Assembly (NCBI RefSeq): GCF_905475345.1
Contig: NC_066590.1
Coordinates: forward strand, 558,001-622,000
From: Vespula vulgaris
Lineage: Eukaryota > Arthropoda > Insecta > Hymenoptera > Vespidae
Direction: 5' to 3'
Length of the DNA: 64,000 nt
In this document: in pieces, positions 50,121 to 61,682 of the stretch
Layout of the letters: every line of letters starts with the position of its first letter
Position numbering within the stretch: the first letter of the stretch is position 1
Position numbers and translations under genes: made by a program
Notes under the pieces: generated by a model
Seen by the model: the letters and a program-made list of their open reading frames with translations, nothing else
Told to the model about the DNA's origin: nothing
The model's database searches: none

Positions 50121-50610
50121 GCTCCGTACGGATGTTTCTACAAAGAGTACTATAAAAAAAACACGTAACGATACGTATAATAAAACAAGGAGAGAGGAAC
50201 GAATTATCCTTTCGTATTTTATTTTTCTCTCTCACTCTTTCTTTCTTTTTTTTCGTTAATCTTTTTTCTTTCTTTCTTTCTTTGCCGTTGTTTTTTCTTT
50301 TTCTTTTTTTGATTTTATTATCTGAGGTAGAAAAATTGGATCTCTTTGTGGATAAAGAGCAGGCGAGCAGAAAAACGAGAGAAATAGTGTAATAACGATA
50401 ATCGAATTAATTTTCATTACAGCGATTCATCGTTCGCGGAGATTAAATATAATATCCTATTTTATAATAAAGGTATGCTATAAATCAAAGCGTGTTACGA
50501 TATTATCATTGGAATTTCGTGCGTTATTTCAATTGATCATCGTAACTGGAAAGTACGTGTTTATTGGCCGTTGGGCGCAATATGCGTGTACGATGCGTGT
50601 GTAAGTATGC

Positions 50611-50624
50611 GAGGCAGAGAGATA

Positions 50625-50692
<68 letters not shown>
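50611..50692. repeat. (GATA)n-(GA)n microsatellite
   Basis: GATA/GA units followed by more than 50 bp of uninterrupted GA, ending 16 bp before a splice acceptor at 50708. Confidence 0.95.
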
Positions 50693-50695
<3 letters not shown>

Positions 50696-50708
50696 TTATT
50701 TTATACAG

Positions 50709-50809
50709 GTGAGGAACGAATGGATGGGATCTCGCGTGTTCGCGATAGTTACGCTGTACGCGCTTAAAACTATCGTGGTTTTCGCTCTTATGCTATACAT
50801 ACATTGCAG
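50709..50809 (+). CDS. Candidate exon starting with GTGAGG (possible recursive-splice exon)
   Basis: ATTTTATTTTATACAG is a strong acceptor, and the exon begins GTGAGG, itself a donor sequence. The exon is 101 nt and ends CATTGCAG|GTATTA. Only phase 0 is open, reading VRNEWMGSRVFAIVTLYALK and on through TIVVFALMLYIHC, a hydrophobic segment that would serve as a signal peptide or membrane anchor. This joins in phase to the Met-Thr exon ending at 27173; an internal ATG (ATGGGATCT) could also start translation. The other two phases stop early. It may be a real second exon or an exon used only for recursive splicing of a long intron and then removed. Confidence 0.38.
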
Positions 50810-51789
50810 GTATTACCTCTTGGCAATCGACGTAACGAACGAGTTAAATTCGGTAACAATGTTTAACGTGGCTCGTACGATGGTGAGCTACTGCGATAAC
50901 GCTATCGGCAAAGCCATCATTAAGTACGATTTAACCATCGTGCTTCGCTAGCGTGATATTATCACCGTGAGTTTAGTTCGCCCGTCATTGATTAACTACA
51001 CGTTTAAAAGTAAAAGCGCTTACACGATACACAAGCCGCAAAGCGTAGTCTTTATAAGAGGCTTTGCAAAGATCTCATTGTCTATTCTACTCATCGTTTC
51101 AAGTCCTATCAACGATCGAACCAAATTCGAATGCAATTTCTTCGATCGTCCGTTCTGTAATAATTAAACGGCTCAATTTACCAATTGAAATTTCTTTTTC
51201 TTTCGAGGAGAAGAACGAAGATGGAAAATTAAATGAATCCCTGCCAGGAAATGTAAAACTGGCTTTCGTACGATACTGGTACACATTCCTATTTCGATTA
51301 CGCGCTATGTTATTCAATTCCGATAATAACACCCGCAAGAGCAATGAAACATCTGTCTCTCTCTCTCTCTTTTAATCGTGTATGGAAACTTAGCGGTAGT
51401 AGATATCTCGATATCGATCGTTGCGAAGGATCTATGAATTTATTTCTATAAAATATTTTCTAGAGATACGCGGTCTTTGGATCTTAGAAGAAAGAAGTCG
51501 TAAATCCATAATATTTCATGCAGATCTTTGCATTCCCTTTTCTACCGCCCTTTCATAACATCCCCTTATCATTTCGTACTTTACGATGTTGTACGAAAGA
51601 TCATTTCGGAGTTATCGCGTTCCAGGCTTTTATAAGATCATGAGAAAATTGCACGAATATTATGGGAGTCGACTCGCCTTCGTAATTAAAGTAACTATAC
51701 CTCTTCGTCGTTATTAAATACGGAAACGATTCTGGATGACATCGGAAGAGGATACTCTTGTTTTACTTAAAAAAGAAAAACGAACGAGG

Positions 51790-51833
<44 letters not shown>

Positions 51834-54800
51834 TTATAAATGGACAGGTAACGTAACGATGGGTAAATAAATGGCGATAAATATGGTGAATCGATGCGTC
51901 ACATTTATGGTTAATAAAGTCAAAAATCATCGGACTTGTGTACCGTTTCGAGCGGCAAAATCGTTAATTAACGTTAAATCGGTCGAAGGCTTCGCTTATT
52001 CGACGAGTGTCCTCGGCATTAGTTTCGAATATACAACGATGAACGGCTATGAACATCCGTGTAGCGTATGAGGGATGTTAATTCTTCGATGGCATTTGAT
52101 TTGTCGTCCGAATGGTTTGTTATTATCTAGCGTGCGTCGTTTTGTTCGTTATTTGCGTGACCGACTTTTCGTCGAGCTCGATATTCATACTTTGTTCGGA
52201 TTATGCGTTACGTTTGATAAAAAGAATATAATAAAAGAAAAAAAGAAAAAAGAAGAAAAATAAAAAGAAAAAATGAAAGATAAAAAAAAAATAAAAAATT
52301 AAAGAGAAGAAGCAAGAATCGTGATTGGCGGAGCGCTCGTGGTAGTCGTATTTACGATACAACGCGTTGACGTTGATTTATGAGAAGGAATTAGCGAATA
52401 CGTCGATCGACGCACACCGGAAAGCAACGTTCTCTTGCTTGCCGTATCGACGGAGCGAACGCAAACGAAGGGAACGCGCGTCGTGTTCAATTTTGTAAAT
52501 GTTTACACGAAATTACGGAACTCTCTTGTAATTCCACCGATATAACGCAGAGGCGTGTTCGTCGCGCGAAACTCGCGTCTATTTCTCCCAGTCTTCCTCT
52601 CTCTCTCCCATCCAGTTCTCTTCCGTCTTTTCGTATCTCGTTCTATTAAGATTAAGCGAAGCATTAGGAGAGCAACTCCAGTCTTCTCTTAAAGCAACGA
52701 GCCTCGAAACACGAAACACATTCGTATTACGAGCGTATTCGTTGTTTGAATTAACGTTGCTCCCATTAAAAGCGATAAAAATATGTCGGGAGAAGGGAGG
52801 GAAGAGGAGGGGAAGAAAGAGGAGGAGAAGGAGGAGGATGAAAGAGGCGGAATATAATACAGCATATTTTTCGTTTCTCTTTTTCCCGTTCGATACGCGT
52901 TCGAGAGAACGACGACTGCGAACGATACATTGATGCGATATTAAATTACACTAGAACTCTGCACGAATGCACGCCATTTGTACGTAACAATATTACATTG
53001 AGTTACCTGAGCCTCCCCAGTGTATTAAATGCGAATCATAAACGCGAATGGCAACGGGACGTTCCGTTAGAACGTGATGAGCGTGAATGGAATTATCGTT
53101 GAAGTAGTTCGAGCATGTTATAAAATATGGACACGCGTGCGAATGGACGTTCGCATGACCCTTCACCTCTATTGAGAATGATCGATATCATAATCTGACT
53201 TTTGTGTATACCCGCTTTTAAACGAACGTAACGTCCGAACGAATAAATTAAACGTACCTACAAGTAAAGTTCGAATCCGATTAATAGTACCTACCTACCG
53301 TTCGCCGATCGGATTTTAATCGAACGTGAATAATCGATCGCGTTCGAGAGTTTATCATAATTCGATATTCGTCCGGTTCGGGCTCTTTTGTGGCGCGTAC
53401 AACGTCGATGGAGAGACGCAAAGGTAGAAGCTTTGGCAAAGAAGGGTTGCTGCGCGGGCTGCTCGCGGTGGCCAGCTTTTAATAGAGAAAAAATTTCATT
53501 GCGGAACGTTCGTTCTACGCGTGAAATTAATTTTCGAGCAATTTTTATCCAACAATCTAGGGACATGCTCTTGGGCGGAGGAAACAAAAATAACTTTGTT
53601 ACACATATTGCGAGTAATTTTAATGTAGTAATATCCAGCGACCAAGAAAGGGTAGAAAATATGTTTACTACGAACGCTTATCTCGGGATATTATTTCTAG
53701 CCTCCTTTTATGGATTCGTAATTATCTTTCTCTCTCTCTCTCTCTCTCTCTCTCAATATATATTTACACACATATATGCATGTATATGTATATATGTATG
53801 TATGTGCATACACGCAGACACACACGTCGCAGCGACGATCGGAACGTTTAACTATATCTCTAATTAGTCGGGCGGGAACGCAATCAAAGCAAAACTGTGG
53901 TAAAGTCAACTTTTGCAAGGTCAGCCATAGCAATTTGTCCCTTTGTCGTCGTTTGAAAACACATACGGTGCATGCGGCTCGAAACTCGTACGTTCGATAC
54001 GAAGATCGAATGAGAAATCACGAAACCGATCGTACGCGATCGTAGACGCAAACACGTAGGCAAACGGCCGGGAGCTTCGAGATTCGTTCTACTTTGTAAA
54101 CGTTAGATTCGATACGTTCGTAAAAGGAAGAAGGGGTATATACGGGTTTACTTTTTGTTTGTTTGCTCGCTAGCTCGTAGGTGGCGACCAAAGGCGAATC
54201 GTTGGAAAGGTAACTACATCGGGTAGTCGTTTATTTTGCGGTAGCCAAGCGTACGGAGAACTTGCCGCATTATCTTCCCTTTACTCTTTTTGTAGGCGGC
54301 GACTAGATGAGAATTATGGGATAAGGTTTCTTGGAGACTCGCGTGGTGCATCGAGTTCCTTTGCACCGAGCAAGCCGTTAGCGAAAAATGCTGAGACTAC
54401 GGCAAGAGAAACGACTTTTTATCGAATCTTACTTTATTCCAGATTTACAAAGAAATAATCCTCGTTAACTCGAGCCGCTGATTTATGAATATTATCCTTT
54501 GGAAGATTATCGGAACTTTTTCAACGTATTCGAGAAAATCCACTTGCGTCTTTCAGAACGGTTTAAATATTTGTGGGTTAACGCATTTTCCACCCCGTCG
54601 ATTCTCGTTCCCGTTTCGCGGAATTCACGCATAGATGAAATCCTTCGCGTTAATCCTGTATGATGTAATTTATCGGCCCGTTGCTCTCGTGTCGATGAAG
54701 AGAGGGGGAATAAGGTGTTTTAGTTTACATAGATGCGGTTTATAAGTCTGATTAGTCCCTTGCACGTTTCGTATCCTTCATAGAAATTTTATGAACTTGC

Positions 54801-55573
54801 GGGATACGAAAACCGCATTTGCCTAGTCACTTTTCTTTCTTGCGGTAGTCGTCTATAAAACCTTATCGTGTTTGCTTAACGAACATTCCTGAGCGAGGTG
54901 AATGAATTTTTTTTCTCTCTTGAAAATACAGAAAGAATACGGTCGAGTACGTTGAAGAGTAAAAACAAACGTTTCTTATCAAATTGCTTGTGAAACGTAT
55001 TTTTGTTTGTATGACCTTCTTCCTCTTCTTCCTTTCCTTTTTTTTCATCTCTTCGTCGTATCATCATTCGGTGCGGGTAGGCTGTCGCGCGATTCGAGAA
55101 TCTTTGCGAAAGGAAGAAAGAGAGGAGGAGTTACAGGCTGGATCTCCCACGGGAATCGTTTGCTTCGTTTGTACTTGGCTCCTCTTTGTGATTCGTTTGC
55201 TCGTTCACGGAAACTTACCTTTTGCGCGGTCGCACGTCCCCTTAGAAAAATCGCGACCACGGTACTTCCTTCTTCGTTCTGTTTTACGCTATCAAAGAGA
55301 ACGAAGGCGGAGGGAAGAAAAAAGTAATAATAAGAAGAGAGAGAGAGAGAGAGAGAGAAAAGAAAAGAAAAAAAATTACGTCCTTAGTATCCGCTGAGGT
55401 AGTCAAGCTTTCTATTACACTGTTTTTCCTTTTCCTTGTTTTTTTATTGGTTCCATCATTTTCTACGGCGCATGTTCATGGTTTATAAAATACCTTCTTG
55501 AAAAATAAGAGAAGATATACGCTGGAGATGTTTGTAAAATACGTCGTACGGCATTGAAGGTTACCGCGTAATA

Positions 55574-55610
<37 letters not shown>

Positions 55611-56760
55611 TTCCAGCCTCTCTGCAGTATAGAATCGATACTTGCTCGGGGCGCGCGCTTTTCTTGGGGCGTTCCTGCCACACGTGGAGTAACAAATTGC
55701 CAGGAATGAGGCTAAATAGGAGGGAACATTTATCATACCTCTAGCGGCTGCTACTGGCATTGTGCATCTCGCCTAATAGTAATCGCCCATTCGATTGTAT
55801 TCAACATGCCAGGTATAGATATTAGGATTGAAAAACAGCCTCGCGAACGAGAGAATGAAACATTAAGAGAGAATTTTATCTTTCTCTCTCTCTCTCTCAC
55901 AAACTTTCTTTCGTTCTTCCTACGAACGAATTTTATCTATGATGTAAGATCGCGGGCGCGTTGTGGGTTCTCTTTGGACTCATGGTGTTGTTTCGTGCAG
56001 CGCTTGATTATTTAACCTACGTATCTCGCGATAATGAAACGTACGAATCTCGATCGTATCAGAGTCGTTGATCGACAGTTGCCGGAAATATCATAAAGCT
56101 TTTCCTTCGAGATCTCATAGATCTTACGACGCACGGTAAATTATTTTCAACGCGGATTAAGTGACTCCAAATTCCGCATTGCAGATGTCATAATGGATAT
56201 ATACAGATAGCGTCTCCGCAGCGAAATGCTTTCAAACGGTGACTAGGGCACGGTGGATCAAACGAGAAAAGTTTGCTCGTAGAGAGATATATATATATAT
56301 ATAGAGAGAGAGAGGGAGAGTGTGTAAGAGTGAGAGAGAAAAACCGAACAAACTAGGAAGAAAGGAAGGGCGAATTTGAATGATCGATAAAGAGAAAACC
56401 GTGATAACGATTATCGCTGCGAGAAAAGCAGCTTTCGAAAAACATTCGACGAGGATCCGTTGTGAAGTACGACTCGTCCCTATTCTTCCATGTTTTTTCT
56501 CTCTTTTGTCTTATCTTCCTTCCGCGTGTTTCCTTTTTCTTTTTTCCTTTTCTTCTTTCCTTCTTATCTCCAAACATCGCGTCCGTAGAAACGCGACGAC
56601 TTGTTTTTCGCATGGACGATTTCAAGAAATAAAGGCACGCGAAAGAGAGACGGAGGGACATCTCTCGGTGCTTTAGGTATTTTTCGGAAGAATAAGAAAA
56701 AAAAAGGAAAATAAAGAGTGACGAGGCAAAGGGTGGGTGTCCCGGTGGGTGCTACGAGAG
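50810..56760. other. Presumed intron DNA
   Basis: (GA)n at 51786-51830, A-rich 52220-52300, GGA-rich 52790-52845, (CT)n 53729-53754 next to (AT/GTAT)n, (GA)n 55337-55358 and (CT)n 55574-55612. A minus-strand frame from ATG at 55760 starts with a hydrophobic stretch but lacks a clear donor and runs into the CT repeat. Nothing else is supported. Confidence 0.5.
53729..53754. repeat. (CT)n microsatellite
   Basis: A perfect CT run, followed by TATA/CACATA repeats. Confidence 0.95.
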
Positions 56761-56862
56761 ATGGATCTCCGTTGCATTTTTCTCATTACTTCTCGCAACC
56801 TGTCACTACTTTTCCTCGCCTCTTCGCAATCTGCGAGCTCGGTAGTCATTTGCCACATCATC
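56761..56862 (+). CDS. Candidate first coding exon with a signal-peptide-like start
   Basis: ATG at 56761 in context GAGAGATGG opens 34 codons ending CATCATC|GTAAGCG, phase 0. The peptide begins MDLRCIFLITSRN and continues LSLLFLASSQSASS, a plausible signal peptide with a polar cleavage region. The same DNA read on the minus strand from TTACGATGATG gives a charged, heptad-like frame (MTTELADCEEARKSSD). Antisense of a coiled coil tends to look hydrophobic, so the strand is uncertain. The donor favours plus. Both this and the 58986 exon end in phase 0, so they could be alternative first exons of one gene. Confidence 0.28.
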
Positions 56863-58599
56863 GTAAGCGAAGGACAGACAGTTTCGTTCCTTAACGCGCG
56901 ACGTTACCCTCGATCCTTCGCGTTATCTCGAGAAACGCGTATAATTAATCGCGAAAACGTCATCGTGCGTTATTAAATCGAGCCGGCCCAGCTACCACCC
57001 TTCGCGCTTTACTTTTCCTATACGCTTAGTCTAGCACAATTTTTGTCATTCTCTACAAATAGTACATGCATAAGAGAATATTTGAATTTCTTTTATGAAA
57101 AAGGAAAACTCGGACGAGTTTTACACGGCGAAAGGCATAACAATTTCGCGAAATTCTGAAACGCCCCTAGCCCAACTGAATTTCCTGCTACGCTTGAACC
57201 GGATTTCGACCGAATTATTACGTCTGGGTCACTACGAATACCAAGCGGAGTTGAATACGCCGTCCTCGGAACACTGCCGCGCTCTGAAATTTTCTCAGAA
57301 TTGGAGTCCGCCTCGTTCGTTCATTTTGCAGCATCTTTAAATCTTCCTTCCGTGCCGCTTCGTTAACGTCCCCGGGACTTTTCGACGGCTCGCTCGGCGC
57401 TAATGAATTTTTCATTTTTTCCCCTCTCCTCCGTTGTTTTTTCTATTTTTCGTTTTTTTTCTGTTTCTTTTCTGTTTCTGTTTTTTTTTTTTTTTATTCC
57501 GGGTTTGCCTTCCCTTTTCTTTTTTTACGTGTTCGCCGGCAAATCGACGCATCAAACGATTATTTCGAAATAACGACCTTCGATACGAAATGCATTTTAT
57601 GTAAAATGAAAAAAAATATTTGCTAAAGTCATAGCCGTTCGCCGAACGCTTGGAGGATTGCCTCGGGTGAATATTATTTTCTTTTCTCTTTTGTTTTATT
57701 GAAACGAATTATTCCTGATCGTTGAAAAAATAGAATCTCCGTGCGATCGATGGTCGTGCGAAGGAGAAACAAAGGGAAAGATTGAATATCTTTTTGCGCA
57801 GATTTTTTTCAACCGAGGAAATCGAGACAGTTAGCGAGAAGCGCGATAAAAGAGATAATCGTCGAACAAGATGCATGTCGACGCGAGGCCAGATGGGACT
57901 TCGAGATAAGCAGGCTGCAGAGCAGGGGTGAGGGTGGGGTGGGGATGAGGCGGAGAAAAAAGGGTCGGATAGAGAAAGTGCGCGGTATGCGGCGATCCTT
58001 TATCGAGATATAGAGTCTTCGGTTTGGTTTTACCGTTCGCTCGTATTGTTTCACACTTTTTTAAACGCGGGAAGCCAACAAGCGTAGGATTAGCGCAATA
58101 ACGGGGCGTCGCTTTATGCCGCTCGTCTCTCTGATACAGTCTGTCGCGTTAGCGCGATTAATGCGCTCAACCACCCCTACGACCGTTCGCTAATTCGCTA
58201 ATTAATTACGAAGTAAATGCGTTTGTTAATTACCTTGGACGACGTCGACGAGCTCGTTTAATACCCGTTTGTTGTCGCTCTCTTACCTTTTTTTTTATTT
58301 CTTTTTTATTTCTCATTTTTTTTTTATTCTTTATTTCTTGTTTCTTTTACCTTTTTTTTTGTTTTTCCTTGCGCCCTTTCCCACTCGAGCAACATGAAAA
58401 ATTCAAATTTCCAAGACGTTTTCGACAGCGAGCAACGCTTGAGAGTTACACGATAAAAGCTCGGAAGGTTTCAAGTTGCCGGGAAATATTTGCCAAGATC
58501 CACTTTATTTTATACGTCGGCGGACATTGCACACGAGGGACGCTGGAAAGAAGAACGCTGGCGAAGAACAACAAACGATTTCTCTGCGTCACTGGAATT
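56863..58599. other. No supported exons
   Basis: Contains a GC-richer stretch 57130-57400 with an 81-codon plus-strand frame (ending at 57340) that has no clear splice sites, and T-rich tracts 57415-57500 and 58290-58375. A short frame after the second tract (MKNSNFQDVFDSEQRLRVTR, 58394 on) follows a weak CGAG acceptor; not called. Confidence 0.45.
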
Positions 58600-58671
58600 C
58601 AGTAGAAGCGGCGACAGAGCGAGCGGACGATAGACCGGCTGGTTAGGTATCCACCTAGTCGGCGAGCCTGC

Positions 58672-58732
58672 GAGCCAACCAGCCAACCAGCCAGCCAGCC
58701 AGCCAGTCAGCTAGCTAGCTAGCTAGCCAAGT
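58672..58732. repeat. Tetranucleotide (CCAR/CCAG)n grading into (CTAG)n
   Basis: Successive CCAA, CCAG and CTAG units; (CTAG)n is self-complementary. Confidence 0.9.
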
Positions 58733-58749
58733 AACCACCCGACGTTGCT

Positions 58750-58754
58750 ATCGT

Positions 58755-58786
<32 letters not shown>

Positions 58787-58788
58787 TC
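58750..58788. repeat. (GTC)n microsatellite
   Basis: About twelve GTC units with one CGC interruption. Confidence 0.95.
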
Positions 58789-58985
58789 AACGACGAAGAA
58801 CAGACTCGAAAGGGACTATGGTCCGTAGACGACCCTAAAAAGCCTTTCCTTCTTTCGGTCAGTGAATATTGCAGTAACCATTAGCCGGCAGTGCGTCCCC
58901 TCTCTCTTTCTCTCTCTCTCTCTCTTTCCCCGGCTTTGTTAATTTCCCAGAAGCTTCGCTTCCAACGACCCCTCGAACGATTATC

Positions 58986-59108
58986 ATGAAGCTCGTGTGC
59001 ACTCCAACGAGCCACGTTTCGAGCTCCGCCCTTCTTCTTCTTCGTCTTCTTCTTCTCTTTCTTCTCTTTCGCGTCTGTATCTTCGTTCGTACCTTGGCTA
59101 TTTCACTG
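58986..59108 (+). CDS. Candidate first coding exon with a hydrophobic signal-like N terminus
   Basis: TTATCATGAAG opens 41 codons in frame to TTTCACTG|GTAGGTAC, a good donor, ending in phase 0. The peptide starts MKLVCTPTSHVSSSALLLL and continues through a Leu/Phe-rich stretch to VRTLAISL. A positive residue near the start followed by a hydrophobic core suggests a signal peptide or anchor, hence a secreted or membrane product. The caution is that the hydrophobic core comes from a TTC/CTT repeat, which gives Leu, Phe or Ser runs by accident. Reading past the donor meets TAA after eight codons. The next exon would lie to the right, possibly beyond the minus-strand gene at 61683-63758. Identity unknown. 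Confidence 0.35.
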
Positions 59109-61664
59109 GTAGGTACTACTTCCCCTACTACATAACCCTAGTCCTGGGACACACTCCCTAAAGGACGATGTATCCCTTTAAGAATCATTTGTCTTCCTTT
59201 AAAGCGAGCTCGCGTTACGGCTCCATAGATACCCTACGTCCTACCGTCTTTATCGCCCTAAAGGTATATAAAGAAATCCTCGAAAAGCATGACGTTACGA
59301 TCTTTATCCACCTTTGCGTATTAGACTTTCTTTTTAAATCATAAATATTCCTTTCCTTTTATAGGGGAATATTTTCAAGCTGCATCGACGCGTCATCCAT
59401 CGTTTATTATCGGCGTGATATATCTAGTGTGCGCGCGCGTGTACACACACACACACACACACACATCAGCTATTAGATGTAGACATAACATATGTTCGCA
59501 TTGACGTAAATAGGATGGAACAAGGTACGATTAAAATTAGCGAAACAGCTAGCAGCGTAGATTTCGTACTATTAGAGGATACCATCTAGACGACAAACAC
59601 GAGCATCGCATCAGGCTTAACCATAGTCCAGAGATTATAATGAGCCCTCTATACGCCTACGCGCTGAATTTGTGCGATAATACCGGATTATAACGTATCG
59701 GTCCACCTCTATCCGCGCTGGCGATTAGAATCCCTAGTACATTACGTGTCATAACCATTAGAGCGTGATTATTCCGCGCTTAACTATTTAAACGCGTCCA
59801 TCATCGCGGTACGCTATTATAATAATACGACAGAAACACGCCACAGAGTTTGCATCGCATAGGAAAGCGATTTTACGACGGGAAACTCGGACAGTGGTCA
59901 TGGAAAACCATGAATATTTATCAGACCGGAGGATTCTCGCGGTGGTACGCTTAGCACCGAGTTGCCATTGTTTCCATGACTTCTGGGGAGACTTACTTGC
60001 GCATACGATATGAATTGTCCCTGCGTATCTCCGTATGAAAGACCAATGTTACGTTTTAGAGTGAATCGTGTAGCGGTAGCAATACGAGCTAACGCCCAGG
60101 AACAGGTGGCTTGTATCGGACCTTTTCCCCGAGAGGATTGCGTCGTGTCGCGGTATTCCGTGGTATAGAGAAACACGTATTCGTACCAATTATGTGCGAA
60201 CTCTGTCGCGCGTAGCTTTCCTTAATGAGAAAAGGCGTACCAATTAATGGCCCTCCTACTACGCGCGATCGTTCGCTCGCGCGAGTTGCTGATTCAGCGC
60301 GGAAATTACGTCCTCGATTTTCTCCTTTCTCGTCTTTTTAGTCGCAAGAAAAAAGCAACCTTGACTACGCGTCTATCGATTACTAACGGTGCAGAGACAA
60401 GATTAGAAAAATGAGAGGTAGCATAAACAACCACGGTCGCATCGTTATCGTCATCGTCGTCACGATCACCATCGAGCCACCCCTTCGTCGTTACGTTTCG
60501 TTGTCGTGTGCCGTGTGCCGACGAACCTCTCCTCCCCTGCTCTTCGTGATCGATGACCCACCCTCGCCCTCATCCTCTTCCCTCTCCCCAGTGAATCGAT
60601 TAATGGTTTTCCAAATGACGATTTGCCCTTCCAACTTATCCAGCGGCTTCCACAATTTTTCCACTAATTACTCTCGACCGACCGGTGGCTTCCTATATGT
60701 TTAACGAGGCACGATAAATCGAAGACTTAAAAGGTTCTTTCACTCGTCAAGTCGAGAGTTCTTTCAAAAGTTCGCTACCCTTGGTTCTCTATGTGTACTC
60801 TAGTCTATACACGCCGCGTATAGACACGAGCCCAACGAAATTATGTGTCGCGATATCGATCCGATGGCTTTTGTGGTTCTTCGACTAGAAGAGGGATCCG
60901 GGCGTTGGGCTGGAGGCCAGGATATGCCGCATTGATTTTAAAATGCTTTGAACGCTCCTCCGCTAGCAGAGCCTGATCCCGAGCCCGAACTCGAACTCCT
61001 CCGCGCGTACCTTACTTTTCGTTCCAAAGACTTACCCTCCTAGTCCTAGTCGCTTCGGGAAGGGTGGAACAAGGGTTAATCGGGAAGGTCGCACGAGGAT
61101 GATGCAGAAATATGAAAATGATAAAAGCGACTAATTCGGAAGAGGCTTCGGAAACGACGTTACCGAAAAGAGAAATTTGACGTTAGATTGTACTTTCGGA
61201 TGCTTTAACGAGAGAGGCTGTAGTCAAGAAAAAAGAAGAAAGATGAAAAGGAGCCGAGAGAAGAAAAAAAGGGTAAACGAGGAAGAAAAAGAAAAATCAC
61301 CGAGCGTCGATTCGTTCTCCTTTTTAACTTTTCCAACGGAAGTCGATTGCTTCCATAAATCTTCGAATCCGGTTTCTTAAGGGAATCATTTCCTTCCTAC
61401 CGTGTCATCTTATTTTTACGTCGTCGTCACGAGCTCGACTCGAAGACGAATGTTTGAAAGAGGAAAGTATAAAAGTGAGGGAAAAAGAAATAGGAGAGTG
61501 GTAATTCGACGCGAGCAAGTATAAGATGCTCGACGATTTCTCCGATTGACCGATAGTTCTTGCGACTTCTTTTCATTCCAAGATTTCCTCCCCCCCCTCT
61601 CTTTTTCTAACTCCCTCTTTAAGATCACATTTCCAATAACGATAATAATATCGCGTTACGAAAT
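59109..61664. other. Mixed DNA without firm exons
   Basis: (AC)n at 59443-59465. A minus-strand frame at 59898-60176 has protein-like texture (RNIGLSYGDTQGQFISYAQ) and a donor CAA|GTAAGTC at 59996/59995 but no acceptor or ATG was found. A second minus donor GAGG|GTAAGTC lies at about 61036/61035, and a GC-rich patch at 60880-61010 is open on both strands. These may be exon remnants or unresolved 5' exons. Confidence 0.4.
59443..59465. repeat. (AC)n microsatellite
   Basis: About eleven AC units after a short (GC)n. Confidence 0.95.
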
Positions 61665-61670
61665 TTTATT
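61665..61670 (-). terminator. AATAAA polyadenylation signal of the six-exon gene
   Basis: The plus strand reads TTTATT, giving AATAAA on the minus strand 13 nt beyond the TAA stop. The position fits a very short 3' UTR. The hexamer is common in AT-rich DNA, so the support comes mainly from its location. Confidence 0.5.
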
Positions 61671-61682
61671 GCTTCTTTCGTA

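Larger units (their letters stand above)
45414..50610. other. Presumed intron DNA
   Basis: Includes the (CT)n/(GA)n fold-back at 46106-46169, T-rich tracts at 47125-47215, (GA)n at 48085-48122, (AAGC)n at 49252-49272, (ATT)n at 49687-49720 and GT/GTAT/GA tracts at 50067-50120. An acceptor-like GATTTCGTATTCAG at about 49471 is followed by a 13-codon frame only. No exon is supported. Confidence 0.5.
58600..58985 (+). promoter_or_regulatory. GC-rich leader before the 58986 start codon
   Basis: GC-rich, repeat-laden sequence: (CCAR)n and (CTAG)n at 58672-58732, (GTC)n at 58750-58788 and a CT tract at about 58900-58928. The order of GC-rich blocks followed by a pyrimidine-rich leader resembles the leader at 26.4-27.1 kb. 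A transcription start is not identifiable. Confidence 0.3.

Noticed and set aside
55463..55760. Minus-strand frame from ATG at 55760 with a hydrophobic start
   Set aside because: The signal-like stretch is attractive, but only a weak GTATCG donor follows and the frame runs into an Arg/Glu run from a CT microsatellite.
57095..57340. 81-codon plus-strand frame in a GC-richer patch
   Set aside because: No acceptor, poor start context and no recognisable homology; GC-rich DNA lacks stops by composition.
58394..58456. Short frame MKNSNFQDVFDSEQRLRVTR after a T-rich tract
   Set aside because: Protein-like but only 20 codons, with a weak CGAG acceptor and no link to other exons.
60880..61010. GC-rich patch open on both strands
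   Set aside because: Both strands look coding-like, which is expected for stop-poor GC-rich DNA; no usable acceptor next to the frame.
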